Positions 23,288 through 34,620 of a DNA stretch of 64,000 nt are shown here, piece after piece (within the stretch, counting starts at the first letter, position 1; each line of letters begins with the position of its first letter). A model generated the notes under the pieces. The model ran no database searches and was not told the DNA's origin. It was given only the letters and a program-made list of their open reading frames with translations. Position numbers and translations under genes: made by a program. The stretch comes from Capsicum annuum (lineage: Eukaryota; Streptophyta; Magnoliopsida; Solanales; Solanaceae). The stretch spans positions 213,686,655 through 213,750,654 of the forward strand of contig NC_061115.1 in assembly GCF_002878395.1 (NCBI RefSeq). The letters are read 5' to 3'.

Positions 23288-23545
23288 CATGCAGGGACTT
23301 TGTCCCATTGCATGGATGTAAAACTTAATAATAATGTAATTATGGGGGTCTATGTGCCCCTTAAATATATATTGTTACTCCTATCACCCCATTCTTCTTT
23401 ATGATTTTCGCAAAATAATATGGTACACCTAATTTAAAATGAAATGAGTAATATCTTCTTAAGCGATAGAAGAAACACAACATATAGTTAATCAACGAAA
23501 ATATTTACTACTTGAAAACTAAAAATATCGCAATGAAATGAGTAC
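23288..23545 (+). repeat. Duplicated 3' flank of the Kunitz gene
   Basis: Bases 23291-23334 are identical to 41186-41229 in the 3' untranslated region of the Kunitz gene (GCAGGGACTTTGTCCCATTG onwards). A second block, about 23410-23545, matches 41631-41765 with scattered differences (TGGTACACCTAATTTAAAAT; AAGCGATAGAAGAAACACAA). About 75 bases separate the blocks here, against about 400 at the intact gene, where extra sequence is present. The matching coding region would lie in or beyond the adjacent gap. Confidence 0.85.
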
Positions 23546-23620
23546 AACGGATCCTATTTGGGATTGTGACATGCTTTAGTACTTTGATAGTCTACTGAAA
23601 ACAATTTCTCTATCTTCATA

Positions 23621-23981
23621 GGAATAAACATCCTGTACCCCCTATCTTCATAGGGATAAACATCCTGTACCCCCTGAACTATGACCAAAGTTGCTACGAT
23701 AGACTCCAACTTCACTAGTGTCCTATTTTCCCCTGAACTCAATTTTAGCATACTTTTGACGCCCTTTTGTGCTGATGTGGCACCTTGTGTGAAGTTAAAC
23801 ACCCGAGGCGCGTGAAAGACTGCCATGTGCCACGTCAGCTAAAAAGGTTGAAAAATACGGTAAAATTTACTTGGGGTTTGGGGGGGGGGGGGGGGGGAGG
23901 GGATAATAGGACCCTCGCAAAGTAAGAGTGTGGTAGTAACAAATTTAATCATAGTTGAGAGGGATACTAAATGCTTATCTC
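23621..23981. mobile_element. Mutator-type MITE with long terminal inverted repeats (copy 1)
   Basis: It is flanked by a perfect 9-bp target duplication ATCTTCATA (23612-23620 and 23982-23990). Inverted ends include CCCCCTGAACTATGACC on the left and the complementary CATAGTTGAGAGGGATA on the right. A 32-base stretch at the left end is tandemly duplicated. An internal poly-G tract occupies 23880-23897. Related to copies at 24512 and 49991. The 9-bp duplication indicates mobilisation by a Mutator-like transposase. Confidence 0.8.
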
Positions 23982-24369
23982 ATCTTCATAAATCGGCGTA
24001 AGATTGCAAGATTGAGTACATATTATTCTTTCCTTACTTTAATTTAGATCCTTGTATAATTTAATTGAAATGATTGATCGTTGTCTATTTATAAGTCAAT
24101 ATTTACAAGCTGAAATTCGATTGCTAATTATTCATTGGATCTTAATATTGAAACCTCTATTTGAAAAGTATTTTTCAAACAAAATAAGTACATAACTTCA
24201 GATTTTTTTCAACTAAATTGATTTTGTGAACTTGAACATCATACACATATTCTTGGAAAAATTAACAATTTACTATTTAGGAAGCCTAAATAACTAGAAA
24301 AGAGCTCCAACTTTATTAAGAGTTGAGGCGAGATAAATAAATGAATGAAAATGCACACAATTTTTTTTT

Positions 24370-24922
24370 CTTCAAAATTTGAATTGGAAGTGTCTAATTG
24401 AAATACTTTATAAGGAGTTGATGAAATGTTCGATTAAAACATAGCTTAATTCAAGTATCTAAATAAAATATTCTGATAAGTTCAAGGGCTGACTATGTAT
24501 TAAAATTTAAAGGAGCTCTGTTTCCACCCTGAACTATACACGAAATTGCTGAGATACATCCGAACTTTAGGACGGTCCTATTGCCCCCTAAAGTTTGGGT
24601 GTGTCTCAACAATTTTGTGTATAGTTTAGGGTGAAAACATTGCATTTTCTCAAATTTAAATCTTTATTTAAAACACATAATTAAGTACAATACTACTTAT
24701 TCAACTTTGACACACAATTAGTACTATATCTACTTAATCAAATAACAACAAATTCTACATCAACATTATAATTACCTTCTTAATTAAGCTTAAAGAAGGC
24801 CATTTATAGGATTATACGCAATTTCTTTAGCATTTGTACCAAAATACAAATTCAGCATGTGCATAATTTGAGTGTTGAAATGAAATATATTAACACGTTT
24901 AAATGCCTGAATATGTATCCAG
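24370..24922. repeat. Left part of a roughly 300-bp tandem repeat array
   Basis: The 24370-24511 and 24660-24922 segments are homologous to 30022-30690. Shared phrases include AAGTACAATACTACTTA, TTAAGCTTAAAGAAGGCC and AGCATTTGTACCAAAATAC. A MITE (24512-24651) and then the copia element (24928-30016) inserted into the array. Confidence 0.75.
24512..24651. mobile_element. Mutator-type MITE, short snap-back copy (copy 2)
   Basis: It is 140 bp, flanked by a perfect 9-bp duplication AAATTTAAA (24503-24511 and 24652-24660). The two arms (CCACCCTGAACTATACACGA and TGTGTATAGTTTAGGGTG) are nearly complete inverted repeats with almost no interior. Same family as 49991-50309. Confidence 0.85.
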
Positions 24923-24927
24923 CCTTT

Positions 24928-25240
24928 TGTGAAATAGAAGGATTGTTGCTTGATAGCTTGCAATCAAGGAGAAGAATAAGATAGTGAGAAGCTGAATTTT
25001 CATTATTCTCACTTGAAGCTTATAGTTATAAGTCTATTTATAGACTTAAGTTAAGATGAAATAAGAATGAGTTAAGAAGTGAATCATGTATACAGCTCAT
25101 TGACAACTTATTGTAACTAACTAATCATTATCTAACAACCTCTACAACTGACTCAGCTAGCAGCTAACTAACTAACTAACTATTCCTATCAGTATTACAC
25201 ATCAATGGAACAGGTAGTCGTGTATGTAGTAGTCAAAACA
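24928..25240 (-). repeat. copia 3' LTR
   Basis: 313 bp, homologous to 29698-30016. It follows the polypurine tract of the minus-sense element (25241-25253). Confidence 0.95.
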
Positions 25241-25249
25241 CTCCCCCTC

Positions 25250-26084
25250 AAGCTAAAGGGTGCAGAATGTTTAGCATACCAAGCTTGCTAAGTAAATGAG
25301 TATGTTGAGCAAGACTCAGGCTCTTTGTAAGCAGGTCAACAAGTTGATCACTAGAATGAACATATAGGGCTTTAATCAAGCCATCTTTGATCTTGTACCT
25401 GATGAAATGACAGTCAATCTCAATGTGTTTAGTTCTCTCATGAAACACAGGGTTGTTGACCTATTGGATGGTTGAATTACTGTCACTAAAATCTAAAATG
25501 GGAAGGGTGATAGGAACCTTGAGTTCCCAAAACAATCCAACCAACCAAGTGAGTTCTGCAACTGCTGAAGTCATGCTTCTGTACCCAGCTTCAGCAGAAC
25601 TCCTAGAAACAGTGTGTTGCTTCTTGGACTTTCATGATATGAATGATTCACCAAAGTGAATGTCATAACCAGTAACTGATTTTCTAGTATTTGGAGAAGC
25701 AGCCCAATCTGAGTCACACCATCAAGTTAGAGTATTAGCAGGCTCAGCTTTTAACCATACACCTTGACGAATAGAACCTTTATGGTATCTGACCACCCTA
25801 GTAGCTACTTTCCAGTGAGACTTCTTGGGGTGTTGCATGAATTGGATGAGAGTCTGGACAACAAAGTTAATGTCTGGCCTTGTAATAGTAGCATACATAA
25901 GCTTGCCAACAAGTCTTTGATAAGAGGAAATGTCAGACAACAATTCATCACCTTGTGCACCTGTGGCTTGATCATATTTAGTTGAGGTGAGCTTGGAATT
26001 ATACTCTAAAGGAGTAATAGCAGGTTTAGAACCACTAAGACCTGTGTCAGCAATCAACTCAAGAATGTACCTCCTTTGGTTCAA
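25250..26084 (-). pseudogene. copia RNase H region
   Basis: The minus-strand frame 26084-25722 gives SYQRLVGKLMYATITRPDIN and FMQHPKKSHWKVATRVVRY. It continues in pieces as CDSDWAASPNTRKSVTGYD, SRSSAEAGYRSM and HERTKHIEIDCHFIRYKI, ending HLLSKLGMLNILHPLA just before the polypurine tract. This is the standard C-terminal part of copia polyproteins, whose RNase H degrades the RNA strand during reverse transcription. Stops near 25735 and 25460 break the frame. Confidence 0.9.
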
Positions 26085-26099
26085 GATGATCTCTGATGC

Positions 26100-26850
26100 A
26101 ACTTGATTTTGGTGGCATTGATCAATGATGCACTGCTTTTAGTGATTAGAAAATCATCAATATAAACAAGAACTATAACAGTATCATTACCTCAATTTAG
26201 AGTGAATAGGGAATAATTATGTGCACTCTGGGTAAAACCAGCATTAAGTAAGGCATGAGTGAGCTTCAGATTCCATTTCCCAGAGGCCTGCTTAAGACCA
26301 TATAAGGATTTGATCAACTTACACACCTTGTGCTCTCCTTGTCTTCTAAATCCCTTTGGTATTTCCATGTATAGCTCCTTATCAAGATCTCCTTGTAAGA
26401 ATACATTATACACATCGATTTGGTGAGGATTCCAACCCTTAGATACAACTATTGCAATCAAACTTCTGATTGTAACCATCTTAACCACTGGTGAATATGT
26501 TTTAGGATAATCTAATACCTCATGTTGAATATATCCTTTGGCCACTAACCTTGCTTTAAACCTCTTCGCTTCACTATTTGCAAGATATTTGATTTTGTAT
26601 ACCTACTTGGAACCAACAATATTGTTCCCTTTTACAGATCAACAATGATCCAGATATTGTTGGCTTCCAAGGCTTGAATTTCAGACTTCATAGCTTCCAC
26701 CTATATTTCATCTTGTACTACTTGTTTAAAATGCTGAGGCTCAGTCAAATTGGAGAACTTGGTTAAGTAGCACTGATAAGCAGGACTCAGATTCTTGTCA
26801 GAGAAGTTGTTGGCCAATGGATGCTTGCATCTCTGGTTCCTGGAAGTATC
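26100..26850 (-). pseudogene. copia reverse transcriptase, broken
   Basis: The open part (26545-26192) contains SLIAIVVSKGWNPHQIDVYN, FLQGDLDKELYMEIPKGFRR and KSLYGLKQASGKWN, where the family usually has Arg after QAS. A stop at about 26190 precedes the catalytic box LVYIDDFLIT (YIDD, the copia form of YxDD). Upstream, 26850-26560 holds a decayed N-terminal part with stops. RT synthesises cDNA from element RNA; this copy cannot encode a full-length enzyme. Confidence 0.9.
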
Positions 26851-26865
26851 AATATAATCATGCAT

Positions 26866-28094
26866 CTATACTGGTGGTCTACTTGGCCTTGTTGGTCTAC
26901 TGGAGGAAGGTTGAGGCAGGAAAGGTTTATCTTGACAGGGATCTTTATGATTTGTGTCAGGTAAAGCTACACCAGGCAATGCAACATCAATAATGCCATC
27001 CTCCTCATTTGCAGCATTTTCAGTAACACTCTCAGTATCATCTGTGGGGATCAAGAAGTCAATGATAAATTCATCAGATGAGTAAGCTTGTGTATTTTGT
27101 GCTGGTGAGAAAGCAAAAGAAAATGTATCTTCATGAAACACAACATCCCTACTGACTAATAGTCTCTTTGAGGTGAAATCCAGCAATAAATATCCCTTCC
27201 GAGACTCTGAATATCCTATCAATACTGCAGGTTTGGCCCTTTCTGTGAATTTGTCACCTCTTAGTAGGATAGTCACATAGCATAAGCATCCAAATACCCT
27301 GAGATGAGACAACTTAGGATCCTTGGAAAACATTAACTGAAACGTGCTCTTACCATTCAGAACATAAGAAGGTAACGTGTTCATTATATACACTGCAGCC
27401 TTTACACACAGTCCCCAATATTTAATGGCAAGTGAGACTGAAACTTGAGTGCTCTGGCTATGTTTAATATGTTTCTGTGCTTCCTCTCCATAACTTTATT
27501 CTGTTGAGAAGTGTGAGGATAGCTGGTCTGATGTAGAATGCTTAGGGACTGGAATAATGTTTTACATTGAATGATGATAAATTCAGTTCCATTACCAGAT
27601 TTGATGGTTTTCACCACTACTCCAAACTGAGTTTTAATCATGGAAATTAATGTTTTAATGGCCACTATGGCCTCAGAATTTAACTGCGACAAGTGCACCC
27701 AAGTGTATCTACTATGGTCATCTACCATAGTCAAGAAATAGTATTTGTTGTCAAAAGTAGAAGTTTTATATGGAACCCATAAATCCATATGTACAAGTTC
27801 AAAATAAGTGGAGCATCTAGTAGAACTTGTAGGAAATGACAATCTTGTCTGTTTAGCTAGGGGACACATAGTATATTTATTCAACATATTTACATCACTA
27901 GGATTCTTCAGAATATCTAAACATTTGAAAACCTGAGAAGCAGGGTGTCCAAGTCTTTGGTGCCATAAGCTGCAATTGGAAGTTAAGACTTCTGCAATGA
28001 ATTTGCAGGTTTTTGATCCTGACTGATTAATATCTCCTGTCCAACCACTTTTAAGAAAATATAGTCCATTCTTTTGTCTACCAATCCCCTTCAC
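26866..28094 (-). pseudogene. copia integrase, second catalytic Asp replaced
   Basis: 28094-27402 reads the zinc-binding GAG-pre-integrase region (LWHQRLGHPASQ ... MCPLAKQTRLSF) and the DDE core. The first Asp is in VHMDLW and the Glu in QQNKVMERKHR. The middle motif is IKSGNGTEF where the family has SDNGTEF, so the second catalytic Asp is Gly. A one-base frameshift near 27400 separates it from 27393-26866 (YIMNTLPSYVLNGKSTFQLM, LRVFGCLCYV, GYLLLDFTSKR). Integrase normally inserts the cDNA; this copy is dead by both lesions. Confidence 0.92.
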
Positions 28095-28128
28095 CTTGCT
28101 ATTGAAGAGGTCCTGAAAGATACAAAAA

Positions 28129-28400
28129 TCAGGATAAAAATATACAAAGCATGAAAGTTCCTTGGTTTATCATAGCAACAAACAACAAATTGAGTTTGAA
28201 GTCTGGAACTAGTGGAACATCTTTGATCACATCATCTGTAAAAATGTAGGCTTCTCCAGTGTATGAGATTGTCACTTCATCACCTGTTGGGAGGTGCAAC
28301 TTGTCCAAATGTTTGGAGTCTAATCTGGTACTACTTTTGATTAAGTGTCTATGTGCAGACACATGATGTGTAGCACCTGATCTACAATCCAACTGTCAGG
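28129..28400 (-). pseudogene. copia protease, frameshift in active site
   Basis: The minus-strand sequence encodes CPDSWIVD in one frame and SGATHHVSAHRH in the next. One base is missing at 28380/28381, exactly within the DSGA catalytic motif of the aspartic protease, and translation shifts at that point. Downstream HLPTGDEVTISYTGEAY and VPDFKLNLLFV follow the family pattern. Confidence 0.9.
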
Positions 28401-29541
28401 ACATGTTTTGGACAAGAAACAAGTAGTAATACCTGTCATATTTACTTGTTTCATATCTTTGGTATTTTTTCTCAACATGGTCATAATCTGAGTGTACTCC
28501 TTCCTCAGTGAATGTGTGAGGCTTGGCTAGTGGTGCATGAGTCACTTTATGACTAGAACTAGCAACATCAACCTGACCAGCTACCATAGTTGGAGCCTGA
28601 GAAGGCTTGTTACAAATGTTGACAAAGTTGTTACCGCCATTGTGTGTTGAAAAGCTGTTACTGTAGTATTCTGTGATCTAAAGTTAGAGTTGTAGCCTTG
28701 TTTCTTCTTGTTCTTCCAGTTATTTGGATAACTTACTAACTTATGACAAATTTCCTTGATATGACCTAAGAGATGGCAGTAATCACACTTTCTACCTTTA
28801 TAGTTAGTGTTGCTCTGTCCAAAACCATAATTTCGATTCACTTGCATAACAAGTGGTTCTGATCTGTCATTCTCAGTCATCATATAAGATGAATATTAGA
28901 TTTATCTTCTATAAGCATAGCATAAACTTGATTAAGAGTAGGAGTCACTCCTTTGAGCAATATCTGTCTTCTAGCTTGATCATAAGACTCATTTAGGCCA
29001 CTTAAAAACTGTAAAAGTCTAAATTGACCATATGATCTGAGTACTCTCTAGACGTAGGGCAATCACAACTAGGATTTGGCACTAGTACATCATACTTACC
29101 CTATAAACTCTTCAATTTGGTAAAATAAACTGAGATTGAATCTATACCTTGAGAGTAAATATTAATTTCACAATGCAATTGGTATATACACATACGATTC
29201 ACCTTGTCATATCTCTCCTTCAAATCTTCCCAAACTGTACAAGTATTCGTGGCATAAACAATTCCAAATAACAGACTTTCACTCACAGTGTTCATGATCC
29301 AGGAAACCACAATTGCACTACATGTTTCCCACTGCTCATAAAGCTCCCCTCTATACGACTCCTTGCTGTAGGTTCTAGTGACAAATCCAAACTTTCTCTT
29401 CCCTAAGAGAGCAATACGCATCAATCGACTCCATAAATTATAATTTTCTGAACCAGTTAACTTAATTGAAACAAGTACAACATTGGAACTATCAGATGAA
29501 CCAATGAAAAGTGGATTACTTTGATCAATTTTAGGTGCCAT
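28396..29541 (-). pseudogene. copia gag, broken
   Basis: The natural start is the ATG at 29541 (MAPKIDQSNPLFIGSSDSSN), not the longer frame reaching back towards the LTR. It continues IKLTGSENYNLWSRLMRIAL, the copia gag N-terminal domain, and VWEDLKERYDKVN. The frame stops at 29101, then resumes through LDFYSF and QARRQILLKG-like sequence. A zinc knuckle CDYCHLLGHIKEIC (CX2CX4HX4C) lies in the frame at 28883-28581. Gag packages element RNA into particles. Frame breaks near 29100, 28990 and 28890 inactivate it. Confidence 0.9.
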
Positions 29542-29684
29542 GATTGATAGGATGTAACTGCAATATAGATCTAAATCGTGAAGAAAAAGAAAGTGAAAAT
29601 AGAGATAAAAAATATCCTGGAACAAAGATCTCAAATTGTGCAGAGAACTTAGTGAAATGTGATAAAAAAACACACTGAGCTCAT

Positions 29685-29697
29685 GGCTCTGATACCA
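29685..29697 (-). other. copia primer-binding site (tRNA-Met)
   Basis: The minus strand reads TGGTATCAGAGCC directly after the 5' LTR. This is the classic complement of the initiator tRNA-Met 3' end. Confidence 0.95.
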
Positions 29698-30016
29698 TGT
29701 GAAATAGAAGGATTGCAGCTTGATAGCTTTCAATCAAGGAGAGGAAGAAGATAGACAAAAGCTGAATTTTCATTATTCGCACTTGAAGCTTACAGTTATA
29801 AGTCTATCTATAGACTTGAGTTAAGATGAGCTAAGAATGAGCTAAGAAGTGAGTCATGTATACAACTCATTGTAACTAACTAATCATTATCTAACAACCT
29901 TTAACAACCTCTACAGCTGACTCAGCTATCGACTAACTAACTAACTATTTCTATCAGTATTACACATTAATGGAACAGATAGTCGTGTATGTGCAGTGAA
30001 TGTAGTAGTCAAAATA
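29698..30016 (-). repeat. copia 5' LTR
   Basis: 319 bp. Compared with the other LTR it carries an extra TTTAACAACC repeat and a GCAGTGAAT insertion near its end, plus scattered substitutions. Confidence 0.95.
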
Positions 30017-30021
30017 CCTTT

Positions 30022-30690
30022 ATTTAACATACATAATTAAATACAATTAATACTACTTTATTATTCAACTTCTGACTCACAACTAGTAGTTTCCACTTAA
30101 TGAAGTTTAACAACAAAAATTCTACATCAACCTTATTATATTCTGTAATTAAGCTTAAAGAAGGCCATTATAGGATTATATACAACTTGTCTATTGTAGC
30201 AAAATTTGAATCAAAAGTGTCTAACTGAAATACTTTATTAGGAGTTGAGGTGCTCGATTGGAACAAGGCTTAATTCGAATATTTAAATGAAATATTGTGA
30301 TAAATTTAAGGAACTGGTTATACGTTAAACATTTATTTAACTTACATAATTAAGTACAATACTACTTAATTCAACTTTGACTCACAACTAGTAGAAATTA
30401 ATTATACATCAACATTATAATTACCTTCTTAATTATTTAAGGTCATTATAGGATCATACACTTCTTTAGCATTTGTACCAAAATACAAATTGATCAACAT
30501 GTGCATAATCTTCTCTATATTACAACACTGTTACAAATTGAGGTGTTTAATTAAGGACTTAGTTCGAGTCTCTAAAAATATCGTAACAAGTTTAAATAAC
30601 CTCAATATGTACCAAAGTTTATTTGACATACATAATTAAATACAATACTACTTTATTCAACTTTTGACTTACAATTTAAGAAGAAAAAAA
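30022..30690. repeat. Right part of the roughly 300-bp tandem array
   Basis: Units begin TTTATTTAACATAC-like at 30018, 30331 and 30618 (spacings about 313 and 287). The last is truncated. They continue the units at 24370-24922 that the copia element split. Confidence 0.8.
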
Positions 30691-30915
30691 ATAATTTGAA
30701 AAACAATAAGTTGTTTTCGATTATTATAAATTAACGTCAATGTTTGTTTAATCAGAATTTATTCTATAAATTATTTATGCTTGGATACTTTCACATTTGT
30801 TTCTTCATTTCGTTGCTTTGCAATTATGATGTTATTCCCTCACTCCCATTTTTTTATTACAACATAGGTTTTACGAGAAGTCAATATCATATAGAGGAGC
30901 CAAAAATTTCTAACA
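30660..30915. repeat. Segment duplicated at 59870-60180
   Basis: Close similarity over about 250 bases (TTGACTTACAATTTAAGAAG; GATACTTTCACATTTGTTTC). The copy at 60075-60150 carries about 75 extra bases. No coding capacity is recognised. Confidence 0.8.
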
Positions 30916-30926
30916 CTTTCATCAAC

Positions 30927-31335
30927 TTTTCTTAATTTATGCATATTATAAATTAAACTAACAAATATTCAAAAAAAATACAAAAATAATAAAAATAAAT
31001 ATTCAACAAATAATACATTAATTAAAAATTAAAATTAAAAGATGAAACGGCAATATCAAATTTTTGAAGTATCTTAAAGTTGAGATTTTAGAAAACTTTC
31101 ACTTGATATTTGTAATTGCAAAATAATAAAATAAAATCGAACACTTTAGGAGATAATTAGAAATATTGAGAGAGATTGAGAGTGAGATGTGATTTGTGTG
31201 GAAAAATAGTGCAAAATACCATGTATTTATAGCATTTTTTTTTTTAAAATAATCAGTCAAAGCTGATTTAGGCCCAAACGGTAAAAAATTAGCCCAATTG
31301 ACTTAGGGCCCAACATAATTTTTTTTTTCTAAAAA
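30927..31335 (-). mobile_element. hAT element 5' end remnant (copy 1)
   Basis: Read on the minus strand it parallels the promoter and leader of the hAT element at 34940-35375: a CTATAAATAC TATA box, CTAAAGTGTTCGATTT, GATACTTCAAAAATTTGATA, and a start region ATGCATAAATTAAGAAA against ATGGATAAATTAAGAAA. The ATG is thus altered to ATGC. No transposase coding follows. A second copy in the same orientation is at 34224-34620. Confidence 0.75.
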
Positions 31336-31560
31336 TTACACAAATACACAACTTATGTTTTCAGTATTACAAAAACTCCAACTCCCTCAATATATTACAA
31401 AAATCTCAACATATACACAGAATGCTATGTATATGTAGGATATGTTATGTATATTGATAGGGAAAGAGAGTAAAGTAATTAAAAAAGTCGGAGAGAGTAA
31501 TTACTTCTAAAAGAGTTGGTATTTATGTTATTTATATATATATTTTTTAATAATCGGGCC
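31336..31560. other. Extra sequence inside hAT remnant copy 1
   Basis: About 210 AT-rich bases separate GCCCAACATAATTTTTT from AATAATCGGGCC; in copy 2 (34600-34624) the two are adjacent. An insertion here is the simplest explanation. No terminal repeats were identified. Confidence 0.5.
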
Positions 31561-34215
31561 TATCACACCCCTTTTTTAACGAAAAAAGATTATTGGGAAG
31601 TTCGAAAGAGTTTTTATTATTAAGTGACAAAAAATGAAATTTTCGTTTTGAAAAGAATCTTTTACAATTAAATTCTGAGTCGCCACTTGACATAAATCGG
31701 GTGTGCCAAGTCACCTTTCGAAATACTTTTTCAAAACAGTTTGACTCTAAAACTGATCCGTGAACAGAGATTATGGCTAAGAAATTCTCTTGTCCGAGGG
31801 GAAGGTGTTAGGAACCCCTCAGTCCCATGGTTCGACCGCGGTCGCTCTATAGAGTATATCTGCTAGCATGAACACTATAAATGTATAAACCAACAAACAC
31901 ATAAACACTAAATAAATAATTAAACAAACAAAACCAAATTTAGTCTTCAGTCCAATTTATTACAGACCCAAAATAAAAAAGTACTGAAACATAAACCTCG
32001 CTAACCTACACTAGTCCTAAACTACGCTCCAATGCTTTACCCGATGCGTCGGGTCTTGATCGCAAGTCTCCTTTGCGTACATGATACTTCGGGACATTTC
32101 CCAGATAAATCAATACAAGTTTCTTGAAACTAAGTTGCTTCCTTAGGTCGATTGCATTTACGACCTCATTCGGCTAGTGGCGCCTTGAAGAGTTTTCGCA
32201 AATAAGCCTCTCTCATTTTTTTTCTCCGCTCACCATTGTCTTATGGTGTTCGTGAGGGTTTTTAACCAATGAGACTCTCTTATTTTCATTTCTCTCAACT
32301 CACCATCGTCTTACCGTGCCCGTGATAGTTTCACCGATAAAACTCTCTCATTTTTATCTCTCTCAACTTATCATCGTATAGTTTCACCGATAAAACTCTC
32401 TCATTTTTATCTCTCTCAACTTATCATCGTTTTACGGTGCCCGTGAGGGTTTTCACCAATAAGACTCTCATTTTATTTCTCTCCTGATTCCTTACGTTGA
32501 GGAAGATGAGTAGTTTCAAAAATGCATTATCATATACATTGCATGTTAATCCTTATCATTCTCACAGATTGATCTGAAGGTCTTTCTTTGGTTGTAAGTC
32601 GACTTTTGGATAAGGTTAGAAAGAAAGGACGACATGAGGCCCAGGCGACACTTGAAGTAGATGGGACTTACAACTTTTAAAATCGACTCAAACAACAAAA
32701 ATTAACTCATGCCTCAGTTTCTTTTGATTGGATAACTCTAAATTGTTTATTTGGTTGGACCGAGCCCAAAGTAAGGCAGCCTACGCATCTCACCCCCTAG
32801 AAAGAAGAATCATGTCACACGTAGTTCCAACAACTTATTCTTTTGCTTGATTCTGACTTCTTCTTTTGTCTCTATTTTTTATTTAATGAACTCTTTTTCT
32901 CTTTGAGACCTTTTATGCATTTATTTTTCTTGACACTCATCTCTTATCTTTCTTTCTGACACTTTTTTTTCTCTTTTTTTAAAACTTTTCTGATTCTATT
33001 CTTTTGTTCGACATTTTTCTTTTGAACTTTGTTGACTCTATCTTGATTCCAAAAGAAGGGTATGAAAGAAAATAGGCTAAAGCTCAAATAGTTTAAGCAA
33101 AAATGACACAATGTTTGGGTGACAGAATAAAACGTCTTCGTCATATCAATCCTTGAAAATGCAAGTACATATCATGTAATATGAAATGAAAGATGAAGAT
33201 CATTTGTGACACTTTAACAATGAATGAAAACAAATACTCATTCATTTTTATCAATTTCAATTCCGCCCCAAACAACCAATTTTAATTTTCAAACGAGATA
33301 CCATTTTACCATACAATCCATAATAAAGGGACCCAACCATGAATTAAAACAAACCACTATTCATCATCAACAAGGATCAAGCAACGCATAACACTCAATT
33401 CAATGCATCGAATATGATAAATAATAAAATAAAAAAAGTGAAGAAGTAGAATTGGACCTCAACCGATCGCCGGAGAACCTCAAATTAGACCCAACAACAA
33501 AATCAGTCTAACTTCGATATACCTTTTTGCTCGATTTTCACCAACTCAGACCAAAAATCACAAAATAAAGAGAAATCCCACACTCGATGTCAGACGCCAA
33601 GATACTGTTTTGCTCATTTTCGATGGATACTGCCGAGAAACCAGAATGGGGGTTGGGTTTTGGGGTTTTATGATGGGAATCGCTGGAATCAACATTCACA
33701 GTGGTAGAAAGAGAAGTGGGTCACGTTTTGGGTGGATTTTTTAGCAAGGATGATCGATTTTATCCAGTGGAGCGACGGGAAGGGTCGAGTTTGGTTGGCA
33801 GAGGTCACCGATTTCGACGATTACCGTCGAAAACAAACTAAATCCGCTGCTCTCTCCCGATCTCTTTTTGTTCTACAAACTAAATCCGCTGCAATCTCCC
33901 GATCTCTTTCTGTTCTTCTCCCTGACTTTCTCCCTATTTCTTTTTCGATTCTCTTCTGATTTTCCCCTGTTTTGCCCTCAATTTCTCTATTTTGTCTACT
34001 TTAATGGTAAGTGTGTGTAACTCTGTGTGTGCATCTGCGGGTGTGTATGTCAGGTCTGTGTATGTATGTTAATGAAAAATTTCTTTTTCTGATGTGTAGT
34101 GTGCGTTTCTTTGATCTTTAATAGAAATTGTGTGTGTGCCTTTTCTTCACTTTTTCCGTATGCGAGTGTCGCTGGTGTGCATTTGTATATTGCTCTGTGT
34201 GTGTATCGAGTGATG
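31561..34215 (-). repeat. Ogre/Tat-like LTR, copy B, truncated
   Basis: The plus strand starts TATCACACCCC (the family start with one change) immediately after CGGGCC. It continues with the shared blocks AGTCGCCACTTGACATAA, GGGGAAGGTGTTAGGAACCC and CCCGATGCGTCGGG. The family terminus ending GTGTCTACA is missing; near 34215 it gives way to a second hAT remnant. Internal repeats at 32270-32470 duplicate a TAGTTTCACCGATAAAACTC unit. Open frames inside are not conserved in other copies. Confidence 0.75.
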
Positions 34216-34223
34216 TGTAAATT

Positions 34224-34620
34224 ATGCATATTATAAATTAAACTAACAAATATTTAAAAAATATAAAAATAATAAAAAAGTTATTCAACAAATAATATAC
34301 TAATTTAAAATTAAAAGTAAGAGATAAAATGACAATATCAAAATTTTGAAGTATCCAAACGTTGAGATTTTAGAAAACTTTCACTTGATATTTGTAATTG
34401 CAAAATAATAAAATAAAATCAAGCACTTTAGGAGATAATTAGAAATATTGAGAGAAATTGAGAGTGAGATTGTGAGTTGTGTGAAGAAATAGTGCAAAAT
34501 ACCATGTATTTATAGTAGTTTTTAAAAAAACAACAACATTCAACCAAAGCTGATTTTGGCCCCAACGGTAAAAAATTAGCCTAGCTGACTTAGGGCCCAA
34601 CATAATTTTTTCTAATAATC
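34224..34620 (-). mobile_element. hAT element 5' end remnant (copy 2)
   Basis: Direct repeat of 30938-31335 in the same orientation, with few differences. It is followed by AATCGGGCCGATCC, where copy 1 has AATCGGGCC and then the LTR. The two copies bracket LTR copy B. Confidence 0.8.

Larger units (their letters stand above)
24928..30016 (-). mobile_element. Ty1/copia retrotransposon, full length with two LTRs, inactive
   Basis: LTRs at 24928-25240 (313 bp) and 29698-30016 (319 bp) begin TGTGAAATAG and end CAAAACA or CAAAATA. The element is flanked by a perfect 5-bp target duplication CCTTT (24923-24927 and 30017-30021). It is transcribed leftwards. The right-hand LTR is followed on the minus strand by TGGTATCAGAGCC, the initiator tRNA-Met primer site. 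A purine tract GCTTGAGGGGGAG lies next to the left-hand (3') LTR. Gag, protease, integrase, reverse transcriptase and RNase H remain in copia order, all with frameshifts, stops or lost catalytic residues. It sits in the ~300-bp tandem array. Substitutions and indels between the LTRs show it is not a very recent insertion. Confidence 0.97.

Noticed and set aside
29541..29733. N-terminal extension of copia gag to 29733
   Set aside because: The extension runs through leader, primer site and LTR. The family start is MAPKIDQSN at 29541.
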